Assembly (NCBI GenBank): GCA_019683625.1
Contig: JADGHY010000017.1
Span: forward strand, 1 to 15,902
DNA length: 15,902 bases
Origin: Thermoflavifilum sp.
Lineage (GTDB): Bacteria; Bacteroidota; Bacteroidia; Chitinophagales; Chitinophagaceae
Direction of reading: 5' to 3'
Shown in pieces: positions 15,202 through 15,902 of the stretch (position 1 is the stretch's first letter; each line of letters begins with the position of its first letter). The notes under the pieces were generated by a model that was not told where the DNA came from, ran no database searches, and saw only the letters and a list, made by a program, of their open reading frames with translations. Position numbers and translations under genes: made by a program.

Positions 15202-15810
15202 ATGGCTTTCACACTTCCTTCCTTACCGTATGCTTTTGATGCACTGGAACCGCATATTGACAAAACAACCATGGAAATTCATCATGGCAAGCATCACGGA
15301 GGATATGTAACCAACTTAAACAATGCCATTGCAGGTACAGATGCGGAAAACAAAACCATCGAAGAAATTCTGAAACAGGTCTCCAAATATCCGGTGGCTG
15401 TGCGCAACAATGGCGGCGGGCATTATAACCATTCTTTGTTCTGGACTATTTTATCACCCCAAGGAGGCGGACAGCCTTCCGGTAAATTGGCCGATGCCAT
15501 CAACAGCACCTTTGGAAGCTTTGATGCCTTCAAAGAAGCATTCAATAAAGCAGCCTTAGGACGTTTTGGAAGTGGCTGGGCTTGGTTAATTGTGCAAGAC
15601 GGTAAATTGGCCATCACTTCCACGCCTAATCAGGACAATCCCCTGATGGACGTGGCCGAACAAAAAGGAACGCCTATCCTGGGCCTGGATGTATGGGAGC
15701 ATGCTTACTACCTGAAATATCAAAACCGGCGTGCAGATTATGTGAATGCTTTCTGGAATATTGTGAACTGGCCGGAAGTGGAAAAACGTTTTGACGCTGC
15801 TTTGAAATAA
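15202..15810 (+). CDS. sodA: Superoxide dismutase, Mn-type by signature
   Basis: A 202-residue Fe/Mn-family superoxide dismutase that converts superoxide to oxygen and hydrogen peroxide. The metal ligands are H27 (MEIHHGKHH), H77 (HYNHSLFW), D163 and H167 (DVWEHAYY). Residues that separate the metal types favour manganese: Gly73 just before HYNH together with Gln144 in NQDNPLM, and AWL in the GSGWAWL segment, whereas iron enzymes usually have a Gln at the former site and Ala at the latter. No signal peptide is present, so it is cytosolic. The frame extends to TTG 15196, but ATG 15202 gives the standard MAFTLPSLPYAFDALEPHI start. Dual Fe/Mn use cannot be excluded. It has its own promoter and a strong terminator, so it is probably a single-gene unit. 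Confidence 0.96.
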   Translation: MAFTLPSLPYAFDALEPHIDKTTMEIHHGKHHGGYVTNLNNAIAGTDAENKTIEEILKQVSKYPVAVRNNGGGHYNHSLFWTILSPQGGGQPSGKLADAINSTFGSFDAFKEAFNKAALGRFGSGWAWLIVQDGKLAITSTPNQDNPLMDVAEQKGTPILGLDVWEHAYYLKYQNRRADYVNAFWNIVNWPEVEKRFDAALK

Positions 15811-15830
15811 GCAAGTCACTAAAAAATATC

Positions 15831-15867
15831 AAAGCCCCTCCGAAAGGAGGGGCTTTTCTTTTTTTTT
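15831..15867 (+). terminator. Strong intrinsic terminator after the superoxide dismutase gene
   Basis: AAAGCCCCTCC (15831-15841) pairs perfectly over 11 bp with GGAGGGGCTTT (15846-15856), closed by a GAAA tetraloop. A run of T, interrupted by one C, follows to 15867. It starts 20 bases after the stop codon. The A-rich left flank means it may also act on the opposite strand. Confidence 0.95.
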
Positions 15868-15902
15868 AAAGCTTATGCCGCCTGTTTTCCGGAAAATTAA
15901 GC

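Noticed and set aside
1..15902. Mobile elements, prophage, CRISPR or RNA genes
   Set aside because: No transposase, integrase, terminal repeats, regularly spaced repeats, tRNA or rRNA sequence was found; the repressor alone is not evidence of a prophage.

Overview
The window looks like ordinary chromosome from a member of the Bacteroidota, most likely of the Chitinophagaceae group. The evidence is the 1107-residue SecA with a long internal insertion and a SEC-C zinc tail, perfect matches to the Bacteroidota -7 promoter element TAnnTTTG ahead of several genes, the general absence of strong Shine-Dalgarno sequences, and the gene families present (DUF1080, SPOR, PdeM). The family-level placement is an inference. 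I see no transposase, integrase, tRNA, rRNA, CRISPR array or prophage.

Layout. Positions 1-591 (+) hold the tail of an unrecognised gene and a small secreted helical protein related to Spy/CpxP-type periplasmic proteins. Positions 597-3578 (-) hold a three-gene cassette, read right to left: Gfo/Idh/MocA oxidoreductase, xylose-isomerase-like TIM barrel protein, and DUF1080 (3-keto-disaccharide hydrolase family). These families recur together in Bacteroidota sugar catabolism that goes through 3-keto-glycosides. Positions 3825-9545 (+) hold a tightly spaced run: secA, deoC, a small secreted SPOR-domain protein and an M20 amidohydrolase. glyA (9596-10876, -) stands alone and shares a 267-base intergenic region with the next plus-strand run. 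That run (11144-13752) is a sugar-phosphate nucleotidyltransferase, an FMN-dependent nitronate monooxygenase/FabK-like enzyme and the DNA-repair phosphoesterase PdeM, with gaps of only 6 and 8 bases. An XRE-S24 (LexA/CI-type) repressor (13779-14534, -) is divergent from a small four-helix membrane protein (14642-15100, +). The window ends with a Mn-type superoxide dismutase and a strong intrinsic terminator.

How the genes work together. The cassette at 597-3578 is the only clear functional module. Most other genes are housekeeping: protein export, deoxyribose-phosphate breakdown, one-carbon metabolism and oxidative defence. The most interesting non-coding signals are a 10-bp inverted repeat that contains the start codon of the cassette's first gene, three AATTTG half-sites overlapping the repressor's own -7 element, an identical 11-base promoter core used in both directions between glyA and the nucleotidyltransferase gene, and a structured secA leader with two micro-ORFs. 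I found no convincing new multi-gene system; the findings are mostly regulatory and contextual.
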